From the NCBI GenBank assembly GCA_003660235.1, contig QGON01000058.1, positions 46,003 to 110,002 on the forward strand: a stretch of DNA of 64,000 bases, written 5' to 3'. Shown piece after piece: positions 41,193-52,500 of this stretch. Origin of the DNA: a bacterium endosymbiont of Escarpia laminata (lineage in GTDB: Bacteria; Pseudomonadota; Gammaproteobacteria; Chromatiales; Chromatiaceae). Below the pieces are notes generated by a model, which had not been told where the DNA came from, searched no databases, and saw only the letters and a list, made by a program, of their open reading frames with translations. A program made the translations under genes and the position numbers. How positions within the stretch are numbered: the stretch's first letter is position 1; every line of letters starts with the position of its first letter.

Positions 41193-41828
41193 ATGAGAAA
41201 AAGGAAAGAGCAACTTGTATATACATCCGCATGGCGGGTGGTTTTATTAGCAATTATCATTCTCTGCGCCGCCACGAATGGTTCAGCTGGAATAGCTTAT
41301 GACTTATCTTCTCGGCCAGCGGATTCGGGTATTGCCTTAGGATATGATACCGACAATCCAGATCTTGTCTGCGGTATCTTTAGGCATGAAGCAAAAGACG
41401 GTACCGTGACCATCGGTGACAACGATTGGCTATCACCCAAAGGTGCCGGGTATTTTCTGGGGGTAAAGGACCGTCCCTACCCATTCGAGGTTAAAGGCGT
41501 CGTAATTACCGGTGTTAAGCCGGGGGTGTATAAAAAAACAAATAAAACGATTACGGTTCGCGACCTCTATTTTAGATCAATCGTTCAGGATGACATCACC
41601 ATTGAGACGATAAAGGAAGGAAAGCCATATTCATACACATCTTGTTTTGTAAAACCAATCTCTGGTCGAATCGGTGAACTAACCATTGATGGGAAACCGG
41701 AGGAGTTATCTGATAATGATTTAAGCGATGGTGTTATTTCCACAAAGACAGGTGGTCGGTTTCAGGTGTTTTTTAAGGCCCAATTTTTACTCCATAACCA
41801 AACTATTTTTCTGCTGCCAGAGCATTAA
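41193..41828 (+). CDS. Hypothetical exported protein
   Basis: The 211-residue protein has a signal peptide (positively charged start, then VVLLAIIILCAATNGSAG, cut probably near residue 32). The mature part is rich in strands with several Gly/Asp turns (GTVTIGDNDWLSPKGAGYFL and GRIGELTIDGKPEELSDNDL), suggesting a small periplasmic or surface beta domain. I do not recognise the family. A GAGGTGA ribosome-binding site precedes the ATG. GC is lower than in the core genes. Confidence 0.65.
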   Translation: MRKRKEQLVYTSAWRVVLLAIIILCAATNGSAGIAYDLSSRPADSGIALGYDTDNPDLVCGIFRHEAKDGTVTIGDNDWLSPKGAGYFLGVKDRPYPFEVKGVVITGVKPGVYKKTNKTITVRDLYFRSIVQDDITIETIKEGKPYSYTSCFVKPISGRIGELTIDGKPEELSDNDLSDGVISTKTGGRFQVFFKAQFLLHNQTIFLLPEH

Positions 41829-41915
41829 GAAGGCAATATCCTGGCCTACTCCCTGCTTGATTGCTTATTTTATTGCCGGGTAATATTTTTACTGAATATA
41901 TAAGGTATTAAGAAA

Positions 41916-43217
41916 GTGCTTAGAGAGATATTGCCTGTGGAAAGAATAAATCACACAGGAACAAGGGAGGTCTTGCTAGCTTTGTTTGTCATATGTATTT
42001 TCAGTAACTCTGCATTCGCTGTAAATCCGATAAACAAAGTAGCAACAATAGAGCTGAAGATTCTTTCTGAATCTATGACAGGGAAAAATATACCTAAGAT
42101 TCAAGAAGTAATACAGGCCGGAGCCGATGTAAATGTAATAAATAAATACGGCGTTACTCCGCTGTGGATAACATCAAAGAATGGTAATGTTGAAGTTGTC
42201 AAGCTGCTACTGGCGGCTAAGGCGGACGTTAATGTGGCTCGAAAATCTAGCGGTGCTACTCCGCTTTGGATAGCGTCGCATAAAGGTCATACTGAAGTTG
42301 TCAAGCTGCTACTGGCGGCTAAGGCGGACGTTAATGTGGCTCGAAAATCTAGCGGTGCTACTCCGCTTTGGATAGCGTCGCATAAAGGTCATACTGAAGT
42401 TGTCAAGCTGCTACTGGCAGCCAAAGCGGTTGTTAATACGGCCAGAAAAACTGACGACCTTACCCCACTGTGGATAGCATCGCAGAATGGTCATGCTGAA
42501 GTTGTAAAGCTGCTGCTCACAGCCGGGGCTGATGTTAATGCTGCCTACACAGACGGCGTTACTCCGCTATCGAAAGCAAGCGAGAAAGGCCATGCCGAAG
42601 TTGTCAGGCTGCTGCTGGCGGCCAAGGCGGATGTTAATGCGGCCCGAAAAACAGATGGAGTTACTCCGCTGTTGATAGCGAGCGAGAAAGGCCATGCTAA
42701 AGTTGTCAAGCTGCTACTAACGGCCAAGGCAGATGTTGATACGACCCGAAAAAATGACAGCCTTACTCCGCTGTGGATAGCATCGCAAAATGGTCATGCT
42801 GAAATTATAAAGCTGCTGCTGGCAGCCAAGGCAGATGTTAATACGACCAGAAAAACTGATGGCGTTACTCCACTGTGGATGGCGAGCGGAAATGGTCATA
42901 CTGAAGTTGTCAAGCTGCTACTGGTTGCCAAGGCGGATATTAATATGACCAGAAAAACTGACGACGTTACTCCACTGTGGATGGCGTCTCAGAATGGGCA
43001 TACTGAAGTTGTAAAGCTGCTGCTGGAGGCCAAGGCGGATGTTAATGCGACCGATACTGACCGAGTTACTCCACTGTCGATGGCGTCGCAGAATGATCAC
43101 ATTGAAGTTGTAAAACTGCTGCTGGCGAGTGGTGCAGATATAAATATGAGGATAAATATAAAAGGCACGGATTATACGCTCTTAACTTTAGCAAAAAAAT
43201 GTCTCATATCCGCATAA
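41916..43217 (+). CDS. Exported ankyrin-repeat protein
   Basis: The protein has 433 residues from GTG at 41916; a GTG at 41937 is an alternative with a better-placed GA-rich upstream. A hydrophobic signal-like segment (LLALFVICIFSNSAFA, ~23-38) indicates export. From about residue 65 to 425 it is a run of about ten ankyrin repeats with the core TPLWIAS..GHTEVVKLLLAAKADVN. Most units are 34 residues, not 33, with an extra residue in the ARKTD loop. Two units at 42191-42394 are identical in DNA. It is a protein-binding scaffold of unknown partner. Confidence 0.85.
   Translation: MLREILPVERINHTGTREVLLALFVICIFSNSAFAVNPINKVATIELKILSESMTGKNIPKIQEVIQAGADVNVINKYGVTPLWITSKNGNVEVVKLLLAAKADVNVARKSSGATPLWIASHKGHTEVVKLLLAAKADVNVARKSSGATPLWIASHKGHTEVVKLLLAAKAVVNTARKTDDLTPLWIASQNGHAEVVKLLLTAGADVNAAYTDGVTPLSKASEKGHAEVVRLLLAAKADVNAARKTDGVTPLLIASEKGHAKVVKLLLTAKADVDTTRKNDSLTPLWIASQNGHAEIIKLLLAAKADVNTTRKTDGVTPLWMASGNGHTEVVKLLLVAKADINMTRKTDDVTPLWMASQNGHTEVVKLLLEAKADVNATDTDRVTPLSMASQNDHIEVVKLLLASGADINMRINIKGTDYTLLTLAKKCLISA
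42191..42419 (+). repeat. Exact 102-bp tandem duplication in the ankyrin gene
   Basis: Units 42191-42292 and 42293-42394 are identical, and identity continues to about 42419 into the next unit. Each unit is one 34-residue ankyrin repeat. Perfect DNA identity shows a very recent duplication or conversion. Confidence 0.9.
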
Positions 43218-43335
43218 TTGAGCTATTAATAAAATATGGGGCTAAAAATTAGCCTCCTCGGCAATATCTGTCGGTAGGGATTTCACGCCCCCCCCCAAGG
43301 ATAAAAAATACAACTGATTATATGAGGATGTAACG

Positions 43336-44121
43336 GTGAAAACTCCAACACTACTTGAGTTGCAAACTCGATATAGAGAGATGACGCAGGAAGAGTTTGA
43401 TGAAATAGATCCGAAAGACATTACTGAAGTTGGGTTCACTGCTTATACTGAAGAACTGTCTCGGCGTAAAAGCATCGCAAATAATATCTTAACTCATGAA
43501 GGCATCTTAAATGATGAGAAACAGCAATCCGTGGGCTTTGGCACGAAAATCATTTTTCTTGTGATGGTTGCGTGCCTTTTAACAGTGTCAACTTTGGTCT
43601 ATATGCAAGCAAATAATAAAATTCTTATGCTATCGCCGACTTTAATTATAAAAGATCTGAGTTACTATATCTGGCCTACAAATGAAAGAACTCCTATTGC
43701 AATACAGTTTGTTAATGGTGATTCTCAAGTAGAAAAAGAAGCCAGCAGAACTCCGGAAGATATCGGAATGGATCGCGCCTATTTAAACAGAATTGCATTT
43801 AATAAATATAAATATGATAAAGCTTTAAACGAATTTAATGCCGCCCTTAACTTAACAGATGCTAACGCCATCGAGAGCACGGGCATTAAGCTATATAATA
43901 TACAATCGCTATTAGCAAAAGAAATTGAATTTGATCCAGATTTTTCTGCACTAGTAAACGGTGATCCTGTTTTCCCTATAAGGGTTTTTTTGCATATCTC
44001 AAATATTTATGCGCGCTTTTTTGCAATTTCTCTGGTCTTATTAGTTATCAGTTGCGGTTTACTTTTTTTATCCCCCTTTTTGAGATATTCAAAATCAAAG
44101 CAAAAAAACTTACATCAGTGA
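43336..44121 (+). CDS. Hypothetical membrane protein
   Basis: The 261-residue protein has a soluble, acidic N-terminal region (1-70), a membrane segment IIFLVMVACLLTVSTLVY at ~73-90, a helical extracytoplasmic region with LNRIAFNKYKYDKALNEFNA, and a second membrane segment near 230-255 (FFAISLVLLVISCGLLFLSP). No known family is recognised. AT-rich, with codon use unlike the core genes. It follows the ankyrin gene by about 120 bp that include a run of nine C residues. Confidence 0.6.
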   Translation: MKTPTLLELQTRYREMTQEEFDEIDPKDITEVGFTAYTEELSRRKSIANNILTHEGILNDEKQQSVGFGTKIIFLVMVACLLTVSTLVYMQANNKILMLSPTLIIKDLSYYIWPTNERTPIAIQFVNGDSQVEKEASRTPEDIGMDRAYLNRIAFNKYKYDKALNEFNAALNLTDANAIESTGIKLYNIQSLLAKEIEFDPDFSALVNGDPVFPIRVFLHISNIYARFFAISLVLLVISCGLLFLSPFLRYSKSKQKNLHQ

Positions 44122-44159
44122 ACTGGGCCCAGGGTGGGCTGGAAAGCCCGTACAATCTG

Positions 44160-44237
44160 TTATTTTTGAAGCCGTTTACGTCTTGCGAAACCCAGACCAG
44201 CAAATCCAGCTAACAGCAAGGCGAGGGAAGAGGGTCT
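44160..44237 (-). pseudogene. Orphan PEP-CTERM-like C-terminal tail
   Basis: The reverse strand reads PSSLALLLAGFAGLGFARRK then RLQK and a stop. This is the hydrophobic segment plus arginine-rich end of a PEP-CTERM sorting signal. An in-frame stop lies about 15 codons upstream and no start is visible, so only a 3' remnant of a former surface-protein gene survives. The 196-bp gap between 44121 and 44318 contains nothing else that I can identify. Confidence 0.6.
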
Positions 44238-44317
44238 CGCCCCTCCACCCGGAGATTTTCGAAGTTATGTTTTTTGAAGTGCGGTAAAAGTTAAATTTCA
44301 ACAATGGAGAAGCGCAA

Positions 44318-44635
44318 ATGTCTCAATACGTTATTGTTTATCTAGGCGGTGATCAACCATCCAGTCCAGAGGAAGGTAAGCAAAATTTTTCAAAATATAT
44401 GGATTGGTTATCTTCATTGGGCGACTCAGCTGTTAGTCCTGCAAATCCGCTTAAGAATACGAGCACAGTAAACTCTGATGGCACTGTTACCATTGGAGGC
44501 ACAACGACAATGTCTGGTTACACAATAATTGAAGCGGATTCTATGGAGGCGGCGCTGTCGATTGCAAAGGCTTGCCCTTTTCTTGATATTGGCGGTTCAC
44601 TTGAGGTGTCAGAGTTAGTAGAGATGCCAAGCTAA
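44318..44635 (+). CDS. YCII-related domain protein
   Basis: The 105-residue protein starts MSQYVIVYLGGDQPSSPEEG and has the ferredoxin-like YCII pattern (FSKYMDWLSSLGDSAVSPAN, then GYTIIEADSMEAALSIAKAC-type helix and PFLDIGGSLEVSEL). Related proteins are small dimeric domains of unclear function. A good ribosome-binding site (GGAGAAG) precedes the ATG. Confidence 0.75.
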   Translation: MSQYVIVYLGGDQPSSPEEGKQNFSKYMDWLSSLGDSAVSPANPLKNTSTVNSDGTVTIGGTTTMSGYTIIEADSMEAALSIAKACPFLDIGGSLEVSELVEMPS

Positions 44636-44761
44636 ATATAAACCCCTTTACCTATTACAGCTAAAGGAACTTTCGAAAAACATCATTAAGCTCTCGTTCA
44701 GCATTTCCCTGTTATCGTTATCAGTAGGAGAAGAATTCAATCGCTCTCCTGGAGGTTCAAA

Positions 44762-45091
44762 ATGCGCAACAAGAGCCTGATTTCCGCACTCTCTGCATCA
44801 ACATTGATTCTGATGTCCTTTGGGGTCCCGCTGACCACGGTAGCAGAACCCTATGATGAAGCAGGCATGATCAAGACCGGCGACTACAGCTATCGTGCCG
44901 GGCGGCCAAGCAAGCATGAGCGCCGGCACCATAGGAAGCACCGCCATCCCCAGCACCACCGGCATTGGAAAGGCAATCGCCACCATTGGGGATACCCGGC
45001 ATACCGCTATCCAAGGCACCACTACTATTACGACGATGCGCTTGGAGCATTCGTCCTGGGGGGTATCCTGGGGTACTACCTGAGTGAGTGA
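44762..45091 (+). CDS. Hypothetical exported histidine-rich protein
   Basis: The 109-residue protein has a signal peptide of about 29 residues (LISALSASTLILMSFGVPLT). Then comes a very basic, histidine- and tyrosine-rich middle (about 50-85, with clusters such as RRHHRKHRHPQHHRH) and a hydrophobic glycine-rich end (GAFVLGGILGYYLSE). The cluster suggests metal binding in the periplasm, but no family is identified. GGAGG lies upstream of the start. Confidence 0.7.
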   Translation: MRNKSLISALSASTLILMSFGVPLTTVAEPYDEAGMIKTGDYSYRAGRPSKHERRHHRKHRHPQHHRHWKGNRHHWGYPAYRYPRHHYYYDDALGAFVLGGILGYYLSE

Positions 45092-45118
45092 TGTGAATGT
45101 AGCCAAATATGATTAGCC

Positions 45119-45150
45119 GGGGCAGCGGTCAACGCTGCCCCTTAGCATTT
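45119..45150 (+). terminator. Hairpin after the histidine-rich protein gene
   Basis: GGGGCAGCG and CGCTGCCCC form a perfect 9-bp stem with a 5-nt loop, followed by TTAGCATTTTAT. This looks like a terminator about 28 bp after the stop codon. Confidence 0.7.
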
Positions 45151-45413
45151 TATATCGGGATAGGAATTTGCTTTAGCGAAGCGCAGCGGAATAAACATCC
45201 CCGAGGTGGACCGGAACTTTCGCCTTGTGGCATATACCTCAAACCTGCCGTCGGAAGCATTGTTGCGGCAAATACGAACCTGGGTCAGTTGGGATCCGGT
45301 ATAATGAAGAATGGGTATTGCTGTGACAGCTTGCGGGTGGGAGCGAGCAGCCATCGCTTTGACAGGCGACAGGCCAAAGGTCATTGTAGGGCAGGATAGA
45401 TAAGGCGCAGTGA

Positions 45414-46391
45414 ATGAAGGTAGGAGATAGACCGTCGGCTGGGGTGATACTACTCATGCTTCCCCTGGGTTTGGCGCTCGCTGTCGGCCCCGCCGGCGCA
45501 GAGACCGAAGCGGAGGAAAACTGGTTAGACTACTCGGTGCATGGAGTCGGTGAGACCCTGGACGCAGGAGCCAACTGGTTCGACCGTTTCTTTGGAGATG
45601 AGCGGGATGCGGAGGAGACCGATGCGGTGGTTCATCTGCGTCTGATTCAAGATCTGCGGTTCGAATCGCGCAATGAAACAACCTACGACCCGAAATTCCG
45701 CCTGCAGGTGAAACTGCCGCGGCTGCAACGCAAGGCCCGGCTGGTGATCGAGGGGGGAACCGAAGAGGGTCGCCTGAGCGATTCAGAGGTGCCGCTGCCC
45801 ACCGGCGCGGCTACCGGAGCCACCAGTGCCAGTGGCGCCAACCTGCGCTTCGATGTGCTGGATCAGGCAATGAAAAAGTTGTCCTTTTCCGCCGGGTTCC
45901 GGCTCAACCCACTGGCCACCAAACTCCGGACGCGTTACCGTGAGGCTTGGCGTTACGATGAGGATTGGTTGACCCGACTGGCCGGCACCGGCTATTGGGA
46001 CTCCCTGGACGGCTTTGGCGCAGATCTGCGCGGTGATATCGAGCACGCCCTGCCAGATGGAGATATGCTGCGCTGGAGCAACTACGGGCTTCTCTCCGAG
46101 ATCAGCAACGGTGTGGAGTGGAGCAGCGAATTCACCTATTTCTACCGGGACTCATCCCACCGGGCCATCGCCTTCGACGCCGGCGTGTTCGGGCAGACCC
46201 AACCCGGTTTTCAGGTCAACACCTATCGGGTCCGTACACGTTATCGGCGCAACTTCTACCGCCCCTGGCTCTTCTACGAAGTGATCCCGGAAGTCTATTG
46301 GTCCCAGGACGACGGCGGTGGCGGTCGTGACATCAACACGGCCCTGTTCCTGCGTCTGGAGATCCTCTTCCGCCAGGATGACTCAGGTTAG
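45414..46391 (+). CDS. Hypothetical outer-membrane beta-barrel-like protein
   Basis: The 325-residue protein has a signal peptide (VILLMLPLGLALAVGPAGAE, cut near residue 30), then alternating strands with aromatic residues (LRFESRNETTYDPKFRLQVK, LRTRYREAWRYDEDWLTRLA, VEWSSEFTYFYRDSSHRAIA). The last strand LFLRLEILFR resembles an outer-membrane insertion signal but is followed by a short tail. It probably sits in the outer membrane. No homologue is recognised. It converges on the giant RHS gene, 208 bp away. Confidence 0.7.
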   Translation: MKVGDRPSAGVILLMLPLGLALAVGPAGAETEAEENWLDYSVHGVGETLDAGANWFDRFFGDERDAEETDAVVHLRLIQDLRFESRNETTYDPKFRLQVKLPRLQRKARLVIEGGTEEGRLSDSEVPLPTGAATGATSASGANLRFDVLDQAMKKLSFSAGFRLNPLATKLRTRYREAWRYDEDWLTRLAGTGYWDSLDGFGADLRGDIEHALPDGDMLRWSNYGLLSEISNGVEWSSEFTYFYRDSSHRAIAFDAGVFGQTQPGFQVNTYRVRTRYRRNFYRPWLFYEVIPEVYWSQDDGGGGRDINTALFLRLEILFRQDDSG

Positions 46392-46599
46392 GCGGGTAGG
46401 CTGGGATGTTCTCCACCCGACAGCATTATGCGGTGACCAATTTCTGATCCACCACTCCATCATTCAGTCCGACGCTTTTGCTGCCACGTGAGGCCGCCTT
46501 GCGGCTGAGTACTAAATAAATATACTCCTTTACCGATGGTCCTCTTTACCGCCCCCCATTTAGAAAGCGATCCCAAACTCCCAATTTTTTCTACCCCCG

Positions 46600-49500
46600 T
46601 TATTTACCTTTACTAAAGGCGCCCACTAGAAAATTCAGGAGCTCAAATGAAACGGCCTTGGTACGCTCCGTGTCCAACTGCGCGGCCGCTTTGGTGGTAT
46701 TGGGGTCCTTTCCTGCGCTTTTACCGGTTGCTGCTGCATGCAGATTTTTGACTGATCCAGTGACCGAATCAATCTTCTTTGTCAAGGCGAAGAGATCAAC
46801 CCCTAGCTGTGCCCCGTTGCCTGCCACACTGACCACTCCTGCTCCGGCTCCCACGGCGCCAACCACTCCAACCAATGATGAGCTTGCGGCTTTGATTGAG
46901 AACAGAGCATCTGTGAGGGTATCGACAAAATCGATCGCGATTGCACCCATCTTGATAAAGGCATTACCGGTGAGAAAGACGTGGTACCCAGAGGTTCCCA
47001 CCTCGAACTTGTGCGGTCCCTTGTATTGACCCAGCATTAACTCATAACCTGCCTGACGAAGATGGAAGCCGATGCCAAAAAATTTCTGGATGATCGCTGC
47101 GGTAAAGGTGCCTTTGATCAGGGCTGGCCCAAGGTTAAACAAAATCTCACCAATGCTGACGGACACAGAGAGCTCCACCGCAGAGAAACGCCCGGTAGGA
47201 TCAGAGAAGAACACCGGATTTGCATTGGCATAGAGGTAACGGTGCAGGGAGACAGGATCACGTAACACACCTTCAAACGAATCCCGACCAACAAAACGTC
47301 CTGTGGCGGGATCATAGTCACGAGCCCGCATATGCACCAAGCCGGTGGTGGGATCAACACGTTCACCAGAATAGCGATAGGGATTGGTGGTTGAACCGAA
47401 CTGACTCAACTCCTGGCCAAACGCCTGGTACTGGTAACTGTCTGAAAGATTACCGGCACTATCCGTCAGCAGTCGTATATTCTGCCTGGCATCCCTGTGC
47501 AGGTAGTGAGTCACGCCACTGCGACTCTGTGCCAACAACTGGTTGCCGTAAAAATACTCTGCCACCGGGTTTGCCGCACTGTCGTAATCACTCAGCACCT
47601 GCGACACACCTGTGGGGTTGATCGGATCGACCAGGAAGTGGGTAGTCGCTCCTGATTCAGTCCGTTGGGTTCGGTTACCTTGGGCATCGTATCCATAGGT
47701 CACAGCACCACTGGATGCGTTGACTGAGGTCAGCTTGTTTTCAAAGTCAAGATCATAGGTCGTCAGCCCGCCGCTATCGGTACGCGACCGTCGGTTACCG
47801 TTGGAGTCATAGGCGTAACTTGTGCTGCCTGCTGAAAGCAGTTTATCTGCGCTGTCGTACAGATAAACGATGGTGGTGCCGCCCAGATCAATGGTACTGG
47901 TACGGTTTCCGACCTCATCATAGATGTAGTTGCGATCAAAGATCAGAGTGTTGAAAATATTCCTATGGGTCTCGCGTGTGAGACGCCTCAGATCATCATA
48001 CGCATACTCAACAGACGAACCGTCAGTCTGTGTCACGCGGGTTCGGTCACCGATTGCATTGACCTCATAGTGGAAGCGTTCCAGTTCAACACCCGCCTTG
48101 CTATGCACCTGCAGAGATAGCCGGCTCAGACTGTCATAGGTATAGGCCGTGACAACACCATTGGGGTAATCGATGCTGGCCAGATTGCCTATGGTGTCAT
48201 AGGCATAGGTGGTGGTGTTGCCATCAGGATCAGCCACGGTTGCGATACGATTCAGCGCATCGTGGGTATAACTTGCGGTGCGCGGCAGAGCGATCGGCAT
48301 GAGGCGGGTGGAGACACTGGTGCGGTTACCCTCGGCATCATAACCATACTCGATTGAACTGCCATCCGGGTTACCCAATCGAACCAGACGATCATTCACA
48401 TCATAGAGATAGGTTGTCGTGCCCTGAACATTATCTGCCGTGGCAAGCTCGCCTGTTGCTGTATAGGTAAAGATCTCCCCGCTCGTATCCGGGAATGTCT
48501 TTGATAGAAGTCGCCCTTTGGCATCAAAACTCTGCACTGTTGAGTTGCCATTGGGATCGGTGGTTGTTGATACATTGCCAACCGAGTCGTACTGCATTGT
48601 TTCAACGGTGCCATCCGGGTAGATCCTGGTGGTCTGTCTGCCAATATCGTCATAGGCGAACCGGGTCGTATTGCCCCGTGCATCTGTCTGGGCCAACAGG
48701 TTGTCTTCCTGATCGTAGAGATAGGTGGTCAGATTTCCCAAGGCATCGGTAACCTGGGTCAGATTGCCGTTGGCATCGTACTGGTATCGGGCCGAACGAC
48801 CCAGGGCATCCGTCTCGCGGGTCACACGGTCCCCGGCGTCATATTCAATGGTCTCAAAGCTGCCATCGGGGAAGGTCACCTGCACCCGACGGTCGAGTGC
48901 ATCATAGGTAAAGCTGAAAAGCTGGCCTTTGGCATCGATCATTCCGGTTCGATTACCCACACTGTCATATTCGAACCGGGTCTCCTGCAACAGCGCATCG
49001 ATCACCTTGATATTTCGGCCGGCTGCATCATAAACAAATCTCGTGCTGTTGCCGCGAGCATCGATCTGCTCGACGATGCGACCGGCATTGTCATACATCA
49101 GCTCACTGGCATTGCCATCCGGTTCAGTCGCCCCAATCTGGCGATCCAGATCATCGTACTGCAGGGTTCTGACGCGACCCAAAGGATCGGTAGTGCGAGT
49201 CAGGTTACCTTTGATGTCATAGCTGTTTTCTGTCAGGTTGCCGAGGGCATCCGTGGATGAGAGCTCCCTGCCCTCTGCATCGAGTACCTGATGGGTTGTG
49301 TTGCCTGCGGGATCAGTGATCGCCTCCAACAGACCTGTAACGGTATATTGAAATTCCGTCGTATTGCCCAGAGGATCAGTGCTACGAGTGGCCAGTCCAC
49401 GCCCATCGAGTACTTGGACTGTGATCTTGCCGCGTCGATCCGTCTCCGTCAGCTGGTTACCATTAGCATCATAAGTATAAGTCGTGCGATTGCCCAGCGC

Positions 49501-52500
49501 ATCCGTCCTGGCTATCTGATTATCGACTGCATCATATTCATACTGGATGGTATTACCGAGGGCATCCGTCTGCACCAACAGGTTACCCCTTGTATCGTAG
49601 CTATTGCTTACCTCAACCAGACCCAGTGCATTGGTACGAGTTAACAGATTGCCTCGCGCATCGTAGCTAAAGTCTGTGCTATTTCCACGGGCATCGGTTT
49701 TACGGGTCACCCGATCGGCACTGTCGTAGGTAAAGGTCGTGGTATTGCCAAGGGGATCGGTTTCAGTGAGTTTATTGCTCCGCGCATCATAGGTTCGCGT
49801 GGTGGTCTCACTTTCACCATTGGTGGTAGTGAGGGGATTACCCGACACATCATAGGTGTGGCTAGTCACATTGCCGAGAGGGTCGGTCACCGACAGCACA
49901 TTGCCGCTGGCATCGTATTCCATCACAGTCATGCTGCCATCGAAGTCAGTGACTATCTCCTGCCGTGCACCCACATTGTGGGTCAGGGTGATCACCCGAC
50001 CCTCTGAATTGGTGGTGCTGATCAGTCGACCATCGGGACCATATTCATTACGCAGCAGTGGTCGATCCAGAGGATCGAACAGGTCGGTCAGACCATGATT
50101 GGCATTATAGGCGTATCTTGTGGTACTGGATTGCGTATCCGTGTGGTGGGTCAGATCACCATTGGCATCATAGGTATAGGTCTGACTGTTGCCATTCGGA
50201 TCGGTGATCTGTGCGATACGGCCCAGATCATCCCGCACAAAAACGATGCTCTTACCCGATGAGTGGGTGATGCCATTCAGGGTAAAGGTCAGGGTGTTGC
50301 CGTTTGCATCCTTGATACTCTGCACACCATCCGACTTGCTGATGACGATCTGCATGCCATCCGCTGAGGTATAACGAAATAGGTCCGGGTCGTAAAGATT
50401 GTTGGTCAGGTCATCCAGCAGTCCAACCTCTCCGGGTTGACCATCGAGGATGGTCAGATTGTTGTTATCCAGGCTCTCCAGACGGCCGAGGGTTCCAGGC
50501 CGGGCGATGTAACTTGCCCGGTTGGCTGAAGGTGGGAAAGGAACCAGGGGAGAGACAATGGGATTGACCAGCAGATCAAACTCTTCAACCTTTCCATTGG
50601 CGAGTACCAGGCTCACCTTGTGGTCATCCGTTGGCAACAATGCATAGGTAAAACCGGATTTTGCGACCTGCCAAGCCGTACCCAACACCCGATTACTGCG
50701 CAGACGCAGTGTCTGTACATCGAGCCGCCAGCCGATACCAAAATCGCCCTTGCGCTTGTCACGGCTATCGTAGTTACGAACCACCTTGATCGGTATACCC
50801 GACATGGGGATATGCAGATCTGTGAAGCTCAGGCTGAAGTTGCCCACCTTGAGGTTCTCATCGACCTGAACCGTTGATTCAGCAACGCTGATATTCCCCC
50901 CCCGATCAAACACCGTCAGACGCAGGGTATAGAGATCATTGATCAAAACCGTTGGATCGAACTGACCCAATACGCCGTTGCCAACAGCTGTGTCGCTGGA
51001 GGTGAGCAAGGTAAAATTCGTATCACCCGCCAGGGCGTAGGCGAGTTCGTACTTCAGAAAGTTGTCATCTGTTGCGCTACCCAGCACATCCACAGGTTCA
51101 GTGACTGTGGTATTTGTTCCAGGTGAAGTCAGCGTTGCGGTCGGAGGAACAGCGTCATCAACTATCCTGCTCACCACATTAATAGTTGCAGAACCCGTGG
51201 CTCCGCCGAGGCTGGCACTGATGACAAACGTACCCGCTGTGGCTGAACTGAACTCGGGACCGGCAGACCAACCCGCAAGACTGGTGAGGCTTTGACTGCT
51301 ACCGTCCCCATAAATGCCCGTTGCTTCCAGACTCACATTCTGGTCGGTCAAAATCGTTATCAACGCGGGTGATACGACAATCTCTGCGGGTGGACGTATT
51401 GCATCAGCACCGTCACAATTTTCATCTATGCCATTTCCGGGAACATCCACGGCACCAGGAAAGATGCTTCCATTCGCATCGTTACAATCACCCTGGTTTT
51501 CAGTAAAACCATCGCCATCGTCATCCGAATCATTGGGTGAGGCATCTACACCATCACAGTTCTGATCGATACCATCGCCGGGGATGTCGGTAGCCCCTGG
51601 ATTAAGGCCAGCATCCCCATCGTTACAGTCTCCCTGATTCTCGGTAAAGCCGTCGCCATCATCATCAATATCCGCCGGCACAGGCCCTAGAGAGAGGATG
51701 AGCCGCACAAGATCTCCCGGCTCTGCCGCTGCACCTGCAGGCGGTTGCTGCTGCAATGCCAGTCCAGCCGCGACATGCAGATCATTGATGTGTTGCGCGG
51801 TTCCGTTAAAAAACCCGGCACCGATTATGGCTGTAGCTGCATTGGCTTCAGTAAAACCCAGAACATCGGGTACACGGATGGGAACACCAACCGTGATAGT
51901 AAACTGCTGCAGGTTAAAAAAGTTGTCATCATCATCGACACGCAGCAGGACATCAAAGTTACCCGTTGCAGTCGATGTCCAGCGAACCAGCCCGGTTGCA
52001 GGATCGATAGTCATTCCAACCGGCCCGCTAAGTAGCGAGAAAACCAGGGGATCTGAATCCACGTCAGTCGCACGACTGGCATAGAGATATTCAAAGCCAG
52101 TTGTTGCCGTAATGTCAGGGACCGAGGTAAAAACCGGGGCGGTATTTACCGGCAACACATCCAGGTAGACAGTTGCTGGTTGCGAGTTCTGTACACTGTC
52201 ACTTGCCTGATAAGTAAACCGGTCAGCACGACTGGCTTCATCTGGCAGGAAAGAATTCTGCCGGAAGCTATTCAAGCCCGGCGTTAGCCAATTTGGCTGC
52301 TCGTGCGCGGGTATTGTACCGTCCTCCAATACATTGGTTACGTGATAGGTATGCTGATTCCAGATTGAACGTGCCCGCACCCAATCATTGAAACCACTGC
52401 CGAACACGTACACACCATGTTGCGTTCCCCCAAAAATCGCCTGATTTGCTACGACAACAATCTCTGCTTGGCCATCAGCATCAACATCAGCGACCAGCGG

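Noticed and set aside
42191..43130. CRISPR array
   Set aside because: The regular repeats are in frame and encode ankyrin units; there are no spacers.
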